Assembly (NCBI GenBank): GCA_934045075.1
Contig: OW203734.1
Span: 4,522,269 to 4,586,268, forward strand
DNA from: Yponomeuta sedellus
Lineage: Eukaryota; Arthropoda; Insecta; Lepidoptera; Yponomeutidae
DNA length: 64,000 bases
Direction of reading: 5' to 3'
Of the stretch, positions 63,445 to 64,000 are shown one piece after another (the first letter of the stretch is position 1; each line of letters begins with the position of its first letter). A program made the position numbers and the translations under genes. The notes beneath the pieces were generated by a model, which searched no databases, was not told where the DNA came from, and was given only the letters and a program-made list of their open reading frames with translations.

Positions 63445-63790
63445 TTATTTTTAATACACTAACCCGTGCTAAGGACAATTTTAAAAACCTATTTAGAGGC
63501 TAAAAATTTCACCCATGCCAGGATTCGAACCCGCGACCCCTGGCTATCCATGCCGATATAAAAATCTAACTGCAAAGTAGGTAGTCGGGGCTGTAAGTGA
63601 TGCAATTGACTTCAGCCAAATGTCGCTGCCTGCACGTAATACAGAATAGTGTTAAGAGGTTCGAAATTTCACTGATGCCGGTGAGTCGCCCATTAGCTCA
63701 GTTGGATAGAGCGCTGGCACGGATAGCCAGAGGTCGCGGGTTCGAATCCCGGCATGGGTGGAATTTTTAGCCTCTAAATAGGTTACTTAA
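63445..63790 (+). repeat. TLR copy, inverted 5' part plus full body
   Basis: The reversed tail and tRNA-like 3' half (CACTAACCCGTGCTAAGG, GGATTCGAACCCGCG) end at CCATGCC, directly followed by the normal leader (ATCTAACTGCAAAGTAGG), the tRNA-like domain at 63687-63760 and a direct tail cut at AATAGGTTAC. Confidence 0.88.
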
Positions 63791-63855
63791 GTATTTACGT
63801 AGCTAAATTCTCATTTCAGAAACGGGCCTTTAGTGTTTTGAAGTTACACTACGGT

Positions 63856-63960
63856 CTTTACAACCCTTGTATGTCCCCATTGCTGGGGCACGGGTCTTTT
63901 ATTGCATCGCAGGGAGGTAAGGCCTTACTCTACCACAGCGGCCAAGTCCGGCCAAGAACT
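63856..63960 (-). repeat. S5 3' end
   Basis: TTGTATGTCCCCATTGCTGG, then CTTACTCTACCACAGCGGC, ending at CCAAGTCCGGCC. Confidence 0.8.
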
Positions 63961-64000
63961 ATTGTCTTACTTTAATCTTTTTACCAGGTAAATCCGTTCA

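Overview
This window is eukaryotic nuclear DNA, AT-rich and gene-poor, most likely from a moth or butterfly. The evidence is a dense mix of tRNA-derived and 5S-rRNA-derived SINEs, fragments of several non-LTR retrotransposon families, foldback MITEs, a piggyBac-type element with TTAA target sites, a mariner remnant and one intact-looking Ty3/gypsy LTR retrotransposon. I recognise many of these repeats as lepidopteran in style from general knowledge; no search was possible. No complete host protein gene could be supported. There is no bacterial operon, CRISPR array or rRNA gene.

Layout. 1-1260 is a 433-bp tandem array of a repeat carrying a tRNA-like domain (called TLR here). 1280-9435 is a mosaic of SINEs, MITEs, TLR copies and a 0.57-kb palindrome. 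10.2-11.9 kb is a decayed non-LTR retrotransposon with reverse transcriptase motifs. 12-32 kb is mostly AT-rich sequence with scattered SINEs and MITEs, including a Harbinger-like MITE. 32.0-33.2 kb is a second non-LTR element whose C-terminus looks like a restriction-like endonuclease. 33.2-43.7 kb holds a GC-rich promoter-like patch, two large hairpins, a 0.73-kb perfect TAAA microsatellite, a piggyBac-type MITE and more SINE and LINE pieces. 43.94-49.96 kb is the gypsy element, inserted in a CATA microsatellite. 50-55.7 kb holds the remnant of another LTR element, a mariner fragment and SINEs. 55.76-58.32 kb is a piggyBac-type element whose transposase carries two stop codons. The rest is repeats, including the cleanest 5S-derived SINE and two further TLR copies.

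How the parts relate. The only coding unit that looks functional is the gypsy element: identical-looking 294-bp LTRs, gag, and a pol with protease, reverse transcriptase, RNase H and integrase motifs, joined by a -1 frame overlap. The SINEs depend on enzymes from LINEs; three or more LINE families are present only as broken or 5'-truncated copies. The most unusual material is (i) the TLR family, found both as a tandem array and repeatedly as snap-back copies, one with a 12-bp target duplication, (ii) an abundant SINE with a 5S rRNA-type internal promoter, and (iii) a piggyBac-like element whose first intron contains a copy of its own terminal motif.

Nesting gives a partial chronology: a MITE inside a SINE, a tRNA-SINE inside a 5S-SINE, and a TLR copy inside one arm of an older palindrome. 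Boundaries of repeats are read by eye and are usually accurate to about 5-20 bp unless an exact junction is described.
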